A stretch of DNA of 35,651 nt from Oscillospiraceae bacterium (lineage in GTDB: Bacteria > Bacillota > Clostridia > Oscillospirales > Oscillospiraceae). Below, piece by piece: positions 16,436 to 25,142 of this stretch. The notes beneath the pieces are model-generated. The model saw only the letters and a list, made by a program, of their open reading frames with translations, searched no databases and was not told where the DNA came from. Positions within the stretch are counted from its first letter, which is position 1. Every line of letters starts with the position of its first letter. The stretch spans positions 1-35,651 of the forward strand of contig WQVH01000019.1 of NCBI GenBank assembly GCA_009781695.1, given 5' to 3'. The translations under genes were made by a program, and so were the position numbers.

Positions 16436-16508
16436 GACTCTTCGCTATCGCTCAGAATGACCGGCAGTTGTGCTGTCACGCTGAGGGCATCTACCGCCCG
16501 AAGAATCT
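16436..16508. repeat. REP-like imperfect palindrome
   Basis: GACTCTTCG...CTCAGAATGAC on the left mirrors GTCACGCTGAGG...CGAAGAATC on the right: two half-elements of the GATTCTTCG...CTCAGNATGAC type in inverted orientation. This sequence type recurs between genes in many bacterial genomes. It lies between the PNPOx-like gene and rarA and could form a long hairpin in the transcript. Confidence 0.6.
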
Positions 16509-16535
16509 TTTTTATGCGCACTGTATTGACAACCT

Positions 16536-16928
16536 TTAGAACTTGACCACTTTCGGCTCACCTGCAAAAGAAGCAAACGTCGCTGTAGCATCTTTAAGGT
16601 AGAGCACCTGTGTATTGGGGTCTTCTGCCGAATACATCGCTTTGAGCTGCGGATGCTCTTCCAACATGGCTTTTTTCGCCTCAAGACGATCATCATTCAC
16701 AGCAGTTGCTTCCAAGCGTAACCAAGTACCATCATGCATTGCACAAATTTCAACTTTCGGATTTTTAGCCATTTGCTTTGAGCATGGTTTGAGCTTAGAC
16801 GTCTGAATGTAGAGCTTGCCATCATAAATGAGTTGTGTTCCAAAAGGACGCACTCTCGGTTGATCACCTTCAACCGTTGCCAAGTAATATGCCCCTGCGT
16901 TTTTCAAAAATTCATAGACTTCTTGCAC
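16536..16928 (-). CDS. Pyridoxamine 5'-phosphate oxidase family protein (FMN-binding split barrel)
   Basis: 130 aa, typical of the short PNPOx-like group of Clostridia. Visible marks are YYLATVEGDQPRVRPFG (14-30), the YIQTSKLKPCSKQMAKNP strand-helix and VEICAMHDGTWLRLEATA. These proteins are small FMN- or F420-type reductases of unknown substrate, not PdxH itself. The start is GTG 16928, with AGGAGG 8 nt upstream. It is probably a single gene reading towards rarA. Confidence 0.8.
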   Translation of the reverse strand: MQEVYEFLKNAGAYYLATVEGDQPRVRPFGTQLIYDGKLYIQTSKLKPCSKQMAKNPKVEICAMHDGTWLRLEATAVNDDRLEAKKAMLEEHPQLKAMYSAEDPNTQVLYLKDATATFASFAGEPKVVKF

Positions 16929-17023
16929 TTAAACTTCCTCCTCATGTAATTATAATAATCGGAATATGTTGGATATTTTATCACATCATCGATGCAATCA
17001 CAATGTATTTTTCGCCATGGTCC

Positions 17024-17797
17024 TCAAACAATCCTGATCGCACTTGCATCAACACATTTTCCGGTTTGCGCATCAATCTTAAAAATCGCGCCTTCAATTT
17101 TACCCGGGCCATCCGCAGGTTCAAACCGACTGGGCGGATTGCCCAAGAATCGCGAAACAGGCTCTTTCGCTCTCATACCGATAATCGAGTCACGCGCACC
17201 GGTCATACCTAAGTCTGTGATATATCCTGTACCTTTACTCAGCACACAGGCATCCGACGTCTGGACATGTGTGTGCGTACCCCAAATAGCGGAAACCCGC
17301 CCATCAAGATGATACGCCAGCGCAAGCTTTTCACTCGTCGTCTCCGCATGAAAATCAACAAGCACAATCTTTGACTCAATCTGTTTCAGAATCTTGTCCG
17401 CTTCAAAAAATGGATTCTCGCTGCCATGCGGCATTTGCGCGCGACCTATGAGGTTGATGACACAGATGCTTCCGAATTCAGTCTCAAATTCACCCCAACC
17501 TCGCCCCGAAACTTGCGGCGCAAAATTCGACGGTCTGAGTATATATTTGTTGTCATCCAGAAAACTGCTTATTTTCCGAACGCCCCATGTATGATTACCC
17601 AATGTGATGACATCCGCTCCGGCATCAAACAGCGCCTCTGCATCCGAAGGACTCAGTCCCAAACCTGCCGCATTTTCTCCATTGATCACCGTAAAGGATA
17701 TATCCGCAAGCTTCTTATATCCGCGCAGTCTTTCAGATAAAAAATCAACGCCGGTCTGTCCGCACACATCACCTATAGCCAGCACATTAATTGTCAT
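17024..17797 (-). CDS. YmdB/TIGR00282-family metallophosphoesterase
   Basis: 257 aa from ATG 17797, set by AGAGG 7 nt upstream (an upstream in-frame start lacks a site). Metal-binding motifs are in order: AIGDVCGQTG (Asp), VINGENAAGG-like loop, TLGNHTWG, LVDFHAETTSEK and WGTHTHVQT. The family includes B. subtilis YmdB, a 2',3'/3',5'-cyclic nucleotide phosphodiesterase affecting biofilm and sporulation gene expression. In B. subtilis it neighbours rny; here it follows the lipid kinase by 44 bp in the serC-serA run. Confidence 0.88.
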   Translation of the reverse strand: MTINVLAIGDVCGQTGVDFLSERLRGYKKLADISFTVINGENAAGLGLSPSDAEALFDAGADVITLGNHTWGVRKISSFLDDNKYILRPSNFAPQVSGRGWGEFETEFGSICVINLIGRAQMPHGSENPFFEADKILKQIESKIVLVDFHAETTSEKLALAYHLDGRVSAIWGTHTHVQTSDACVLSKGTGYITDLGMTGARDSIIGMRAKEPVSRFLGNPPSRFEPADGPGKIEGAIFKIDAQTGKCVDASAIRIV

Positions 17798-17841
17798 AAA
17801 GAAACCTCTGTCCTTTGTCAAAACCGTGACTCATATAAAAT

Positions 17842-18732
17842 CTAAACAATAACACTTACCGCTTTGTGCGAGTTGCTGATCTCCACTTCCCTGTGTACCC
17901 CGCCATCCTCACCATCAACTGTCCATGCGACATCTTCCAAAAATGTAAACTTCACATGCGATGCATGGAGCAACTGAATATTGTCGCCATCATAACTCTG
18001 AGTCGCAAGTCTTGTGAGTAAATCTAAAAATGCAGCAGGGTCTACAGGCTGACGCACCAAAACAATTTCGAACATTCCATCAGACAAGTCCACACGACTG
18101 GGGTCTAACTTTAAAAAACCGGCAACAGATGTAGAATTCGCCACAGCACCGAATATGAAATCCCCGGTGATCGTGTTTCCATCATATTCGACAATGGTCT
18201 TGCGCGCCTTTATCTGCGGCACCTCCGCAAATCCACTGAGCACATAAGCCAAGTGCCCCAGAGAGCGCTTGGCTGTTTGGGGCGTGGAATATGCCACACT
18301 GGTAAATGCACCAAATGCCGCAATATATGTGAAGTAACCTCCGGCAAACAGCCCGATATCCAAAGCAAGCGGCTTGCCGCCTATGATGGTTTTCACCGCC
18401 TCAGCAGGCGATTTGGACAACCCCAGCGTCGTGGCAATGTCATTGGCCGTACCGGTAGGAATATATCCTATCGGTATCGATGCACCCGAGCGCAACAACC
18501 CGGAGACGACATGACTGAGTGTGCCGTCTCCCCCGAGACATACAAGCAGGTCATATTGACCGGCATATTTGAGTGCCAACTGCTCCGGATAAAGTTCGCC
18601 GGAAAAATGCACAGTGACCACATGTCCATTGCTGCACAGTTGTGATATGATCGTGCCAATCGCAAGTCTGGACAGACCTTTGCCCGAAAACGGATTGGCG
18701 ATAAGCATTGTTTTGGTCGCTATATGAACCAC
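17842..18732 (-). CDS. Diacylglycerol kinase-like lipid kinase (YegS/DagK family)
   Basis: 296 aa with the GTG at 18732; ATG 18708 is an alternative, and neither has an ideal ribosome site. The N-terminal IANPFSGKG, the nucleotide motif VCLGGDGTLSHVVSGL (63-78) and PTGTANDIATTLGL are diagnostic of the DAGK catalytic fold; the C-terminal half is the second beta domain. It phosphorylates diacylglycerol or a related membrane lipid at the inner membrane face. It begins 17 bp after serA. A PAP2 phosphatase in the same run could catalyse the reverse step. Confidence 0.88.
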   Translation of the reverse strand: MVHIATKTMLIANPFSGKGLSRLAIGTIISQLCSNGHVVTVHFSGELYPEQLALKYAGQYDLLVCLGGDGTLSHVVSGLLRSGASIPIGYIPTGTANDIATTLGLSKSPAEAVKTIIGGKPLALDIGLFAGGYFTYIAAFGAFTSVAYSTPQTAKRSLGHLAYVLSGFAEVPQIKARKTIVEYDGNTITGDFIFGAVANSTSVAGFLKLDPSRVDLSDGMFEIVLVRQPVDPAAFLDLLTRLATQSYDGDNIQLLHASHVKFTFLEDVAWTVDGEDGGVHREVEISNSHKAVSVIV

Positions 18733-18749
18733 CTCACAAATTGATACAT

Positions 18750-19919
18750 TTATGGCAAAACCCTGACTCGCGTCACACCATCGATTGCCCTCACAGCATC
18801 TTCAAGTCCCGCAGGCACTTTGCTGAGCTCTGCGATAATGTATGCGTGCGTCATTTTTTGCGTATTGGCATCGAGCATATTACCCATATCACCGCCAAAC
18901 TCAGCAATCACACTTTTAAGGTGCTCAGCAACACCCGCTGCGCTCTTGTAGATCACGCAAAGGCGCGGGCTACCGGAACGCGGCATATGCGCAGCAGGTA
19001 GATTCACCGAATTGACAATGTTTCCATTTTCCACATATTCAATCACTTCATCGCAAGCCATGGCAACACAATTGTCTTCACTCTCCGGTGTTGACGCACC
19101 CAGATGCGGTATCGCTACAACCCCCGGTGCTCCTGCGGTTCTGCCATTTGGGAAGTCTGTTACATAGCACGCTACATGTCCTGACTCCAGTGCTTCCAGT
19201 ATTCCATCATCGCAAACCAGCTCGGCGCGTGCCATATTGATGATGCGCACACCCTGCTTCATTTTGCCTATGGTGTCTCTGTTTATAAAGCGCTTGGTCG
19301 CTTCCATGTATGGCACATTGAGCGAGATAAAATCCGCTGCGCTATACAGTTTATCAAGGCTGTCTATTATCGTAATTTCAGGTGACAGACTCTTTGCAGC
19401 CGCCTCAGATATATAGGGATCGTAACCCAAGACTTTCATACCCAGCGCATTTGCGGAATTGGCGATTTTTGCACCTATTGCACCCAGGCCGATCACGCCC
19501 AGCGTCTTGCCCAAAATCTCCGGCCCGGCATATTGCGCTTTCTGCTTTTCAACGAGCGCTGCAACTTCGTCACCTTTATCTGCAACGGACCGAACCCACG
19601 AAACGCCATCTATAATCTTACGCGCTGACAAAAACAGTCCGCATAATGCCAGTTCCACAACACCTTGAGCGTTTGCGCCCGGTGTGTTAAATACAACAAT
19701 ACCTTCATCTGCGCAACGCTCAAGCGGGATATTGTTCACCCCTGCGCCCGCACGGGCAATACATAGCAAATCTGCGCCAAACTGTTCATCATGAAGCTTG
19801 GCTGATCGTACCAGTATGGCATCCGGAGCTTCTATCTCCGCAGACACTTCATACTTTGTGTTGCAGAGCCTTTCAAGCTCTTTGGACTTAATGTTATTGA
19901 GTATTTTGACCTTGTACAT
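18750..19919 (-). CDS. serA: D-3-phosphoglycerate dehydrogenase
   Basis: 389 aa from ATG 19919 (AAAGGG 9 nt upstream; a TTG 9 nt earlier lacks spacing). Substrate-binding and NAD domains are present: ARAGAGVNNIPL, the GLGAIGAK dinucleotide motif, MARAELVCDD with the catalytic Arg, and IPHLGASTPESE with the catalytic His. A C-terminal ACT domain (about 320-389) is the usual site of serine feedback. It makes 3-phosphohydroxypyruvate, the first step of serine synthesis. serC is 25 bp upstream. Confidence 0.95.
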   Translation of the reverse strand: MYKVKILNNIKSKELERLCNTKYEVSAEIEAPDAILVRSAKLHDEQFGADLLCIARAGAGVNNIPLERCADEGIVVFNTPGANAQGVVELALCGLFLSARKIIDGVSWVRSVADKGDEVAALVEKQKAQYAGPEILGKTLGVIGLGAIGAKIANSANALGMKVLGYDPYISEAAAKSLSPEITIIDSLDKLYSAADFISLNVPYMEATKRFINRDTIGKMKQGVRIINMARAELVCDDGILEALESGHVACYVTDFPNGRTAGAPGVVAIPHLGASTPESEDNCVAMACDEVIEYVENGNIVNSVNLPAAHMPRSGSPRLCVIYKSAAGVAEHLKSVIAEFGGDMGNMLDANTQKMTHAYIIAELSKVPAGLEDAVRAIDGVTRVRVLP

Positions 19920-19944
19920 GGCAATCAATCCCTTTCTTTAAGTA

Positions 19945-21030
19945 TTAATTATTTCGTTCGAAGTCGCGCATAAACAAGGCAAGCGCCTCAACACCCTCGG
20001 TAGGCATTGCATTGTAAATGGACGCACGCATACCGCCCAAGACACGATGCCCTTTCAGATTTTCAAAGCCTGCGGCAGTCGCAGCTTTTATGAATTTATT
20101 GTCCAGTTCTTCATTATCGGTCTTGAACGTCACATTCATATCCGAACGCGCTTCTTTTTCTGCACATCCGACAAACATCTTACTCTCATCCAGCATATCA
20201 TAGAGCATCTTGGCTTTTGCAGCTTTGATCTTCTCCATGCCCTCAATACCGCCTTGGGTATCAAGCCACTTGAGCACCAAGCCCAACATGTAGATCGTAT
20301 AGCATGGCGGTGTATTGTGCATAGAATCGCCGTCAATATTAATCTTATAGCTCATCAGCTTCGGTGTCAGCGGGTGCTCATGACCTGCCAGTGACTTGTC
20401 TAAAATCACTACTGCTGCACCTGCGGGTGCCATGTTCTTTTGTACACCGGCATAGATGAGTCCGTATTTTGAAACATCTACCGGAATAGACATGATATTA
20501 GATGACATATCACAAACCAGCGGCACATCACCGGTCTCAGGCACATACTTCCATTCAGTGCCATATATTGTGTTGTTTGAGCAATAATGGAAATATGATG
20601 CTTGCGGGTCGAGTTTCAGTGCGCTTTGCGGTGGAATATAGGTATGGTTTTTATCCTCGGTATCACACGCAATATTGATTTCGCCATATTTTTTAGCTTC
20701 TTTAGCAGCTAAGCCTGAGAAGTTACCTGTAACGGCATAGTCTGCCTTTCCGGTCTTACCGATCAGATTTAGCGGCACTCCTGAAAATTGAAGTGTGGCT
20801 CCGCCGTGTAAAAACAATATCTCATGCGTATCCGGGATTTTCATAATTCTCCTGAAGTCTGATTTTACCTCTTCGAAAATATTCAGATAAACTTTGCTCC
20901 TGTGGCTCATTTCCATAACCGACATACCACTGCCGCGATAGTTGGTCATCTCTGCTGCTGCTTGCTCAAGCACTGTGAGCGGCAATACTGATGGCCCGGC
21001 CGAAAAGTTAAAAATTCTTTCTGTAGACAT
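19945..21030 (-). CDS. serC: Phosphoserine aminotransferase
   Basis: 361 aa, PLP-dependent class V. It begins FNFSAGPSVLP. HGGATLQFS (75-83) contacts the cofactor, K198 in GVQKNMAPAG forms the Schiff base, and the C-terminus has GHRVLGGMRASIYNAMP. It transaminates phosphohydroxypyruvate with glutamate. GGAGG is 8 nt before the ATG. It heads serC-serA from its own promoter. The phosphatase SerB is not in view. Confidence 0.96.
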   Translation of the reverse strand: MSTERIFNFSAGPSVLPLTVLEQAAAEMTNYRGSGMSVMEMSHRSKVYLNIFEEVKSDFRRIMKIPDTHEILFLHGGATLQFSGVPLNLIGKTGKADYAVTGNFSGLAAKEAKKYGEINIACDTEDKNHTYIPPQSALKLDPQASYFHYCSNNTIYGTEWKYVPETGDVPLVCDMSSNIMSIPVDVSKYGLIYAGVQKNMAPAGAAVVILDKSLAGHEHPLTPKLMSYKINIDGDSMHNTPPCYTIYMLGLVLKWLDTQGGIEGMEKIKAAKAKMLYDMLDESKMFVGCAEKEARSDMNVTFKTDNEELDNKFIKAATAAGFENLKGHRVLGGMRASIYNAMPTEGVEALALFMRDFERNN

Positions 21031-21078
21031 GCTTGCATCCTCCTGCTATTACAATAATGTAAGTCACTTGATGGTCAC

Positions 21079-21108
21079 ATTATATAGCACGAGATTTGAT
21101 TATGTCAA
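21079..21108 (-). promoter_or_regulatory. serC-serA promoter
   Basis: Minus-strand TTGACA (21103-21108), 18-bp spacer, TATAAT (21079-21084). Both hexamers are perfect. It lies just before the stop codon of the upstream gene ends (21116), so it can fire independently of upstream read-through. Confidence 0.8.
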
Positions 21109-21115
21109 TTGGAAT

Positions 21116-21958
21116 TCATTTGTAAAACCGTAACGTAATCAATGTGACTTCCGGTCTGGCGAAAACTCTGGGGTAATATTCCCCAACACCACGACTGACA
21201 TAAGCCGGCGTACCATCACGAGATTCCGACCATCCCGATCTAAAGCGCGTTCCATAATGGGAAATCACTCTCGAATCAAGCCCAATAGACCACCGTCCGA
21301 AAAAATTGAGCTGCCCACCGTGCGTATGTCCGCTGAGTATCAAGTCAATCTGCATGGTATCCTGCATCATCGTCACATCCGGGTTGTGAGAAACCAACAG
21401 CACAAAGCTATCTGCACCTGCACCCATTATGGACTCAGAAATATTGGGATTGCGATTCCACATATCCTCCACTCCGGCCAGATAAAACCCCGCCCGTACA
21501 CAGACACCACTATTAGACAGCGCAACCATATTAAACGCACGCATCGCAGCAAATAGCTCCTCATACTGATCATGATTGCCCTCAACACCATAGATACCAT
21601 CTGTAGTGACTATCTGCGATATCAGCCGCATTGCTGATGCTAAATCCGCACCACCATGCGCAATGTCTCCACCGAGGATGAGCATGTCTACCTGTCTTTT
21701 GTTCAGCTCATCTACAATGGCCTTTAAGCGCCCATCAAACCTATCCAATGCATGGACATCTGTTACAAACGCAATGCGATATCCATCCATCTCCGGCGGA
21801 AACACCGACGAGACAAATGATATTTCATTATATACAACGATCCGATCCAAGGTCATTGCATGAATGACATGCACCAACACAATGGCCGCAACAACGGCAA
21901 GTGCGGTCACTTTAATTATGCGCCGCACTTGCCGTTTGTTGTTTTTTTCACTATTCAT
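21116..21958 (-). CDS. Membrane-anchored metallophosphoesterase (YkuE-like)
   Basis: 280 aa from ATG 21958, with GGAG 8-9 nt upstream, overlapping the previous stop codon by one base (TGATG). One N-terminal transmembrane helix (about 15-36) is followed by a calcineurin-like domain: FVTDVHALD, LILGGDIAHGG, GVEGNHDQYE, LLVSHNPDV and LSGHTHGGQL give the full set of metal ligands. The catalytic part would be outside the cell. In YkuE-type proteins the substrate may be UDP-sugar or lipid phosphate; here it is unknown. It is translationally coupled to the PAP2 gene. Confidence 0.88.
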   Translation of the reverse strand: MNSEKNNKRQVRRIIKVTALAVVAAIVLVHVIHAMTLDRIVVYNEISFVSSVFPPEMDGYRIAFVTDVHALDRFDGRLKAIVDELNKRQVDMLILGGDIAHGGADLASAMRLISQIVTTDGIYGVEGNHDQYEELFAAMRAFNMVALSNSGVCVRAGFYLAGVEDMWNRNPNISESIMGAGADSFVLLVSHNPDVTMMQDTMQIDLILSGHTHGGQLNFFGRWSIGLDSRVISHYGTRFRSGWSESRDGTPAYVSRGVGEYYPRVFARPEVTLITLRFYK

Positions 21959-22602
21959 CAAGACCGCTCCGATGCGCGGGCGGCTTTATTATATATATGC
22001 CTTTCAATCAGAACCGCCGCACAGACTACCGCACTGCCTGCAAAGTAGCCGCCAACGACATCTGTCAGGGTGTGCACGCCCAGATATATCCTACTCAGCC
22101 CAACCAGAAGCATGCAGATGATCGCAAAGGTGAAAAACAAAACTTTCATCACCTTACTTCGGGCATAGCGCACCACCATGACCGCACACATACCGAAAAA
22201 TACAGTGGCGTTCATGGCGTGGCCGCTGGGATAGCCGAAGCCACCTGCATTTACAATTTGGTTGATCGTAGGGCGATCTATAGCGAAGATATTCTTGAGT
22301 ATGATCGGCCCTAATATCGCTGAACTGACCAGAGCTACGCCTACCGGCACGCCGACTTTCACTCTGGTGTGCGAAAGAATCAACAACATCAGTATGATGG
22401 GTGTGTAGGAATACCAATGAGTGAGGTTGCTGATCCATACAGCAGTCGTCGTCAGTGTCGGGTGAATCTTGTCGGCGATGAGCGTGTAAAACGCATGGTT
22501 TATATTTGCAGTTGCTGCATTTTCAGTCAGGACAAGAATCGTTACGATGGTAAAGAGTATGAGCGATTTTAGCAATGCTAGGATTATCATTTTTGTTTTC
22601 AT
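21958..22602 (-). CDS. PAP2-family membrane phosphatase
   Basis: 214 aa with about six hydrophobic helices. The three phosphatase motifs are KNIFAIDRP, GYPSGHAMN and SRIYLGVHTLTDVVGG. GGGAGG is 7 nt before the ATG. The family dephosphorylates phosphatidate, undecaprenyl diphosphate or similar lipids on the outer face. Possible roles here are undecaprenyl-PP recycling, or a phosphatidate phosphatase opposing the lipid kinase 3 kb away in the same run. The 124 bp before it (22603-22726) shows no clear site. Confidence 0.9.
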   Translation of the reverse strand: MKTKMIILALLKSLILFTIVTILVLTENAATANINHAFYTLIADKIHPTLTTTAVWISNLTHWYSYTPIILMLLILSHTRVKVGVPVGVALVSSAILGPIILKNIFAIDRPTINQIVNAGGFGYPSGHAMNATVFFGMCAVMVVRYARSKVMKVLFFTFAIICMLLVGLSRIYLGVHTLTDVVGGYFAGSAVVCAAVLIERHIYNKAARASERS

Positions 22603-22726
22603 GTCATTTCCTCCCTTTTATGACTCATCAGGTCATATCAACGATGATTCCACAACATTGTTTTCGATAAAATCCGCATCGGATGCAAGCACTATAAATC
22701 CACCCTTAGTATATCATACGCACCGC

Positions 22727-23944
22727 TTAAAGTCTAATTTTTCTACACTCCAGATAATATCTTTTATCTCGTGCATGTCCGACCGAAAAGCTCTTCTTGG
22801 GAAATACGCCGCGCGCTTCCACCGTAGCAAAAAACTCTCCTTTATCCATCGAAGGCAATATCAGCCCCAAAGTGCGCTCAGCCTCAGCAAGCTTTACCAC
22901 TGAGTCATCCCCATGGATATAATCAATACGTGCGTCATTATTTTGCGCATATGCATCCAAGAATTCTTGAAGCGCTGAAAGCATATCTCCGATACACGCT
23001 GCAGCCACCGAAATCTCTCCGCTTTGATCTTGTATCACCCAGCGAATTTTATAATCATCTCCGGCGGGCATGGCCTGCTCCAGTGCACTGAGGAGTGCTT
23101 GAGGCTCCACATCAAACATCACGCGATGAATCGCTTCAAAGTCGATTGCATCATCATAAACACAGTTGAGCTCAACCAGAGCGCGGCGTGCCGGGTGGGT
23201 CTCCTGTTCAGCCGCACTCAGTCCTTTTTTAATTTCATCCCAATATACTTTTGCGGCAGCCAATGAGTGATTGCCATCACCGATCACCATGAGCATTTCA
23301 TTTTTTGCGCCCAAGGCTTCAAGCGCAGTCAAAACGCCAAGAGCATCTGTACCGCACACTTGCATCCCCTTGATATGGCCTCCGCCTTCCATCAAGTCAA
23401 AATCGTAGAGTACCGGAAACCGTGCGGCATTTGCCATGAGCGGCGTCATCACCGTATTGTCTCTATCATCAATAAACGTAATGATGTGCGGCAGTTCCAA
23501 ACAGGCTTTTTTTCTGACGCTGATTCTCGGCGGCAATCTATCCAAGACAGTGCCTTCACTGGCCCGAACAATGGCTTTATCCGTTGCAAACTCATAAGTC
23601 TCTAAATCCAGAGCGCCGACAACGCCCCGCCGCACTCTGCCGTCAGGCTGTGTGCGCTCGACCAAAATAAAGCTATCTGCAATTTCGTTAAACACATCAC
23701 CGTCCAGATAATCGGCCATAGTCTTGCTGATGTGCCCGATGGCTTCGTCTTCGTTTATTTCTTCTAAATATGCCTCGGGAATGATCATCTTAAGCGTGGA
23801 AGGAGCATCTCCGACCAGCTTTTCTACCCGCTCCCAATAATCATGCTCTGATGAAAATTGATCACAGGCTATGACTGCCCATTTTTCCATCGCTGCATTC
23901 TTAGGTAATAAAATATTGGTTGGTGTAAAAGTATTTTTCGACAT
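22727..23944 (-). CDS. DUF1015-family protein
   Basis: 405 aa, full length for DUF1015. It has the family's GDGNHSLAAAKVYWDEIK motif (about 238-255), VIACDQFSSEHDYWERV near the start and RRALVELNCVYDDAIDFEAIHRV. The biochemical function is unknown. From memory, this family is often found next to serA/serC in Clostridia, and here it is upstream of them in the same direction, suggesting a link to serine or phosphoserine. GGGGG lies 7 nt before the ATG. It is 39 bp after the homocysteine methyltransferase gene. Confidence 0.88.
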   Translation of the reverse strand: MSKNTFTPTNILLPKNAAMEKWAVIACDQFSSEHDYWERVEKLVGDAPSTLKMIIPEAYLEEINEDEAIGHISKTMADYLDGDVFNEIADSFILVERTQPDGRVRRGVVGALDLETYEFATDKAIVRASEGTVLDRLPPRISVRKKACLELPHIITFIDDRDNTVMTPLMANAARFPVLYDFDLMEGGGHIKGMQVCGTDALGVLTALEALGAKNEMLMVIGDGNHSLAAAKVYWDEIKKGLSAAEQETHPARRALVELNCVYDDAIDFEAIHRVMFDVEPQALLSALEQAMPAGDDYKIRWVIQDQSGEISVAAACIGDMLSALQEFLDAYAQNNDARIDYIHGDDSVVKLAEAERTLGLILPSMDKGEFFATVEARGVFPKKSFSVGHARDKRYYLECRKIRL

Positions 23945-23983
23945 GATATAACCCCCAGTTGTCTAAATTAAAATGGATACCGA

Positions 23984-24829
23984 TTAGAGGCACTCAAATG
24001 CTTTTTTTAGTTTACTGATATATTCCGGCGTTGTTCCGCAACAGCCGCCAATCAGTTTTGCGCCAATTTCCGCAAAGGGCAGCATCTGCTGTACAAATTC
24101 ATCAGGCCCCGTATCATAGCTTCCCACTTCCGACACAGGCAGTCCTGCGTTGGGCTTTATGATGAGCGGCAATGTGGTTGCGGCGGCCATTTTTTGGGCC
24201 GTTTCAAACATTTCTTGAGGTTCGAGCGAGCAGTTGAGCCCCACTGCGAGCACACCCATATCTTGCGCTGTTCTGGCAAAATCTTCCGGCGTGCAGCCCA
24301 TAAATGTACATCCGCTCTTTGTAAACGTCATGGTGGCCAGAACCCCTAAGTCCGTGTGCTCCCGGACAGCCAAGATCGCCGCTTTCATTTCCTCAAGATC
24401 ACTCATGGTTTCAATCGAAACATAGTCTACCTCGGCTTGCGCACCTGCAATCGCTTGTTGCTTAAACAGTGCATATGCCTTTTCCACCTCAAGGTCACCC
24501 ATCGGGGCGAGCAGCTTACCCGTAGGACCCATATCCAAAGATATCTTTGCTCTGCCATTGCTTGCGCGTTTTGCAATCGCAACGGCTGCGCTGATGATCT
24601 CTTCCGGCGTATATCCTGTGCCTTCAAGATTCATGGCGTTTGCGCCAAAGGTATTGGTACCTATTATATCGCTTCCGGCTTCAACATACAAGCGGTGCAC
24701 GTTTTCAACAGCATCCGGGCAGTGGATATTCATCAAGTCCGACCGCTCACCCGGCTTTAGACCGCTTTTTTGCAGCATCGTTCCCATTGCACCATCGTAG
24801 ATAACAAATTTTTTATCCTCAAATAACAT
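23984..24829 (-). CDS. Homocysteine S-methyltransferase family protein
   Basis: 281 aa, the single homocysteine-binding TIM barrel equal to the N-terminal module of MetH. It starts VIYDGAMGTMLQKSGLKPG. The zinc ligands are Cys in AVGLNCS and the CC pair of IGGCCGT near 261-266. The folate, cobalamin and activation modules of MetH are absent, so it either uses another methyl donor or works with separate subunits, as short MetH proteins of Clostridia do. GAGGTG lies 7 nt before ATG. It is first gene of the minus-strand run. Confidence 0.88.
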   Translation of the reverse strand: MLFEDKKFVIYDGAMGTMLQKSGLKPGERSDLMNIHCPDAVENVHRLYVEAGSDIIGTNTFGANAMNLEGTGYTPEEIISAAVAIAKRASNGRAKISLDMGPTGKLLAPMGDLEVEKAYALFKQQAIAGAQAEVDYVSIETMSDLEEMKAAILAVREHTDLGVLATMTFTKSGCTFMGCTPEDFARTAQDMGVLAVGLNCSLEPQEMFETAQKMAAATTLPLIIKPNAGLPVSEVGSYDTGPDEFVQQMLPFAEIGAKLIGGCCGTTPEYISKLKKAFECL

Positions 24830-24849
24830 GATTGGTCACCTCTAAACCT

Positions 24850-25002
24850 CTAAAACAAGTTACGTGCACAATAACATATGTCATAGCTTATATCAAGATC
24901 ATTTACCCCAAAGCGGAAGAAGCCCAATCCCATGGGCGAACAGTTGAGCGCGCAAGCACCGCACTCCATACAAGCATCTTTGTTCTTAACATATATATAT
25001 TT
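24850..25002 (-). pseudogene. Remnant of a 4Fe-4S ferredoxin C-terminus
   Basis: A minus-strand frame of 50 codons ends at TAG 24850-24852 and is closed upstream by TGA, with no suitable start codon. It reads KYIYVKNKDACMECGACALNC (positions near 24940-25002), an exact-looking cluster motif of small dicluster ferredoxins. The fourth-Cys-Pro context is broken (NCSPMG), the text that follows is not ferredoxin-like, and the first cluster half is missing. It is best read as a decayed gene fragment. The methyltransferase promoter lies within it. Confidence 0.65.
24868..24896 (-). promoter_or_regulatory. Promoter of the homocysteine methyltransferase run
   Basis: Minus-strand TTGATA (24891-24896), 17-bp spacer, TATTGT (24868-24873). 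The match is moderate. It sits inside the ferredoxin remnant. Confidence 0.45.
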
Positions 25003-25036
25003 TCAACCGTATTATATCAAATCATACCCCAAAACA

Positions 25037-25062
25037 CTAGTTTTTCATTTTTGAAATACTAG
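25037..25062. promoter_or_regulatory. Inverted repeat overlapping the -35 of the CNNM gene
   Basis: CTAGTTTTTCA (25037-25047) and TGAAATACTAG (25052-25062) match at 10 of 11 positions with a 4-bp gap. The right arm overlaps the TAGACA -35, so it is a candidate operator. Confidence 0.45.
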
Positions 25063-25088
25063 ACAATGCTTAAATTTTGCGGTATTAT
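25060..25088 (+). promoter_or_regulatory. Promoter of the CNNM/CorC gene
   Basis: TAGACA (25060-25065), 17-bp spacer, TATTAT (25083-25088). Transcription from about 25095 excludes the upstream TTG at 25077 as the start codon. A hairpin, CAGGCC-AGCAA-GGCCTG (about 25108-25124), lies just before the ribosome site. Confidence 0.6.
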
Positions 25089-25142
25089 GAACAACGTATA
25101 TGCAAAAGTACAGGCCAGCAAGGCCTGATTAGGAGTGAGATT

